Below the pieces are notes generated by a model that was given only the letters and a program-made list of their open reading frames with translations, did not search any database and was not told where the DNA came from. This document shows, in pieces, positions 63,855-64,000 of a stretch of DNA of 64,000 bases. The position numbers and the translations under genes were made by a program. Within the stretch, counting starts at the first letter, position 1, and each line of letters begins with the position of its first letter. The stretch is from Flavobacterium notoginsengisoli (GTDB lineage: Bacteria > Bacteroidota > Bacteroidia > Flavobacteriales > Flavobacteriaceae), in the NCBI RefSeq assembly GCF_014207905.1, contig NZ_JACHLB010000002.1, forward strand, positions 787,772 through 851,771, in the 5' to 3' direction.

Positions 63855-64000
63855 TATAAAAAAAATTGGCGTCTATTGTCTTCAATTGACGCCATTTGGC
63901 TTGTTGTGACCTCGACGGGACAAATTTCAATAAATTTTATGGATGATTTAAGGAAATTGACTTACTATATGTAGTGTCTGTCTTTCATTGGCTTTACAAA
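63855..64000. repeat. Island-flanking repeat, copy B, running off the window
   Basis: The hairpin TGGCGTCTATTG, TCTT, CAATTGACGCCA (63867-63894) and the following 105 bases align without large gaps to copy A at 21522-21660, roughly three quarters identical by eye. One stem pair has changed on both sides (C-G in A, T-A in B). It probably continues past the window end. Confidence 0.72.

Noticed and set aside
1..64000. CRISPR arrays, rRNA genes, replication origin, prophage structural genes
   Set aside because: Looked for spaced direct repeats, ribosomal RNA motifs and phage head/tail genes; none seen.

Overview
The window looks like part of a Flavobacterium (Bacteroidota) chromosome. Evidence: low G+C, Bacteroidota-type promoters (TTG, about 19-22 bases, then TAnnTTTG) before tRNA and thiolase genes, weak ribosome sites in A-rich leaders, many short Sec/lipoprotein signals, TonB-dependent uptake, a Bacteroidota-type tyrosine integrase and YD-repeat (Rhs) debris. 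Identification is by eye from motifs; no database search was run.

Layout. (1) 1-13.4 kb is chromosomal backbone: the 5' part of nirB (siroheme nitrite reductase), two META-domain lipoproteins, a DUF2130 coiled-coil protein, a LysR regulator, a methyltransferase, small oxidoreductase genes (mdaB, aldo/keto reductase, AraC regulator), an NlpC/P60 hydrolase and a thiolase. This part is full of long intergenic palindromic repeats. (2) 13.6-13.9 kb holds tRNA-Ser(GCT), tRNA-Pro(TGG) and tRNA-Arg(TCT). (3) 14.2-21.7 kb is a scrap zone behind the tRNAs: tyrosine integrase, one intact and one truncated IS3 transposase, an IS6 remnant and a frameshifted Rhs toxin gene with a possible immunity lipoprotein. 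(4) 21.8-60.6 kb is a compact denitrification and anaerobiosis island: degenerate RIC, nadB, quinol NO reductase, azurin, copper uptake, the nosC-Z-L-D-F-Y cluster (clade II N2O reductase), truncated globin, two Crp/Fnr regulators, hemN, nadA, an Rrf2 regulator, a heme-copper-oxidase-like membrane protein, anaerobic ribonucleotide reductase, a second RIC, nirK-nirV-SCO-porin, narK, and an unusual nitrate reductase (NarI-like cytochrome b, Nas/Nap-type molybdoenzyme, four-cluster ferredoxin, Rieske protein). (5) 60.6-63.7 kb holds a frameshifted AraC regulator and a copper P-type ATPase. Related repeats of at least 135 bp sit at 21.5 kb and 63.9 kb and bracket regions 4 and 5.

How the genes work together. 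The island encodes nitrate uptake and every step nitrate to nitrite to NO to N2O to N2. It adds copper supply for NirK, NosZ and azurin, heme synthesis without oxygen (hemN), DNA precursor synthesis without oxygen (nrdD/nrdG), NAD synthesis (nadA/nadB) and iron-sulfur repair (RIC). Perfect or near-perfect ATGAT-N4-ATCAT palindromes precede the azurin-norB, copper-uptake, nosCZ, hemN, ric-nrd, nirK and narK units. In each case the palindrome centre is 29.5 bases from the first base of a TAnnTTTG-like -7 element, which would put it near -41.5. This argues for one Crp/Fnr-type regulon. An eighth site with the same geometry, at 37.8 kb, points at a short stretch ending in a strong hairpin and may drive an undescribed small RNA. 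Another notable feature is an anaerobic ribonucleotide reductase whose glycyl-radical segment is encoded as a separate 54-residue protein.
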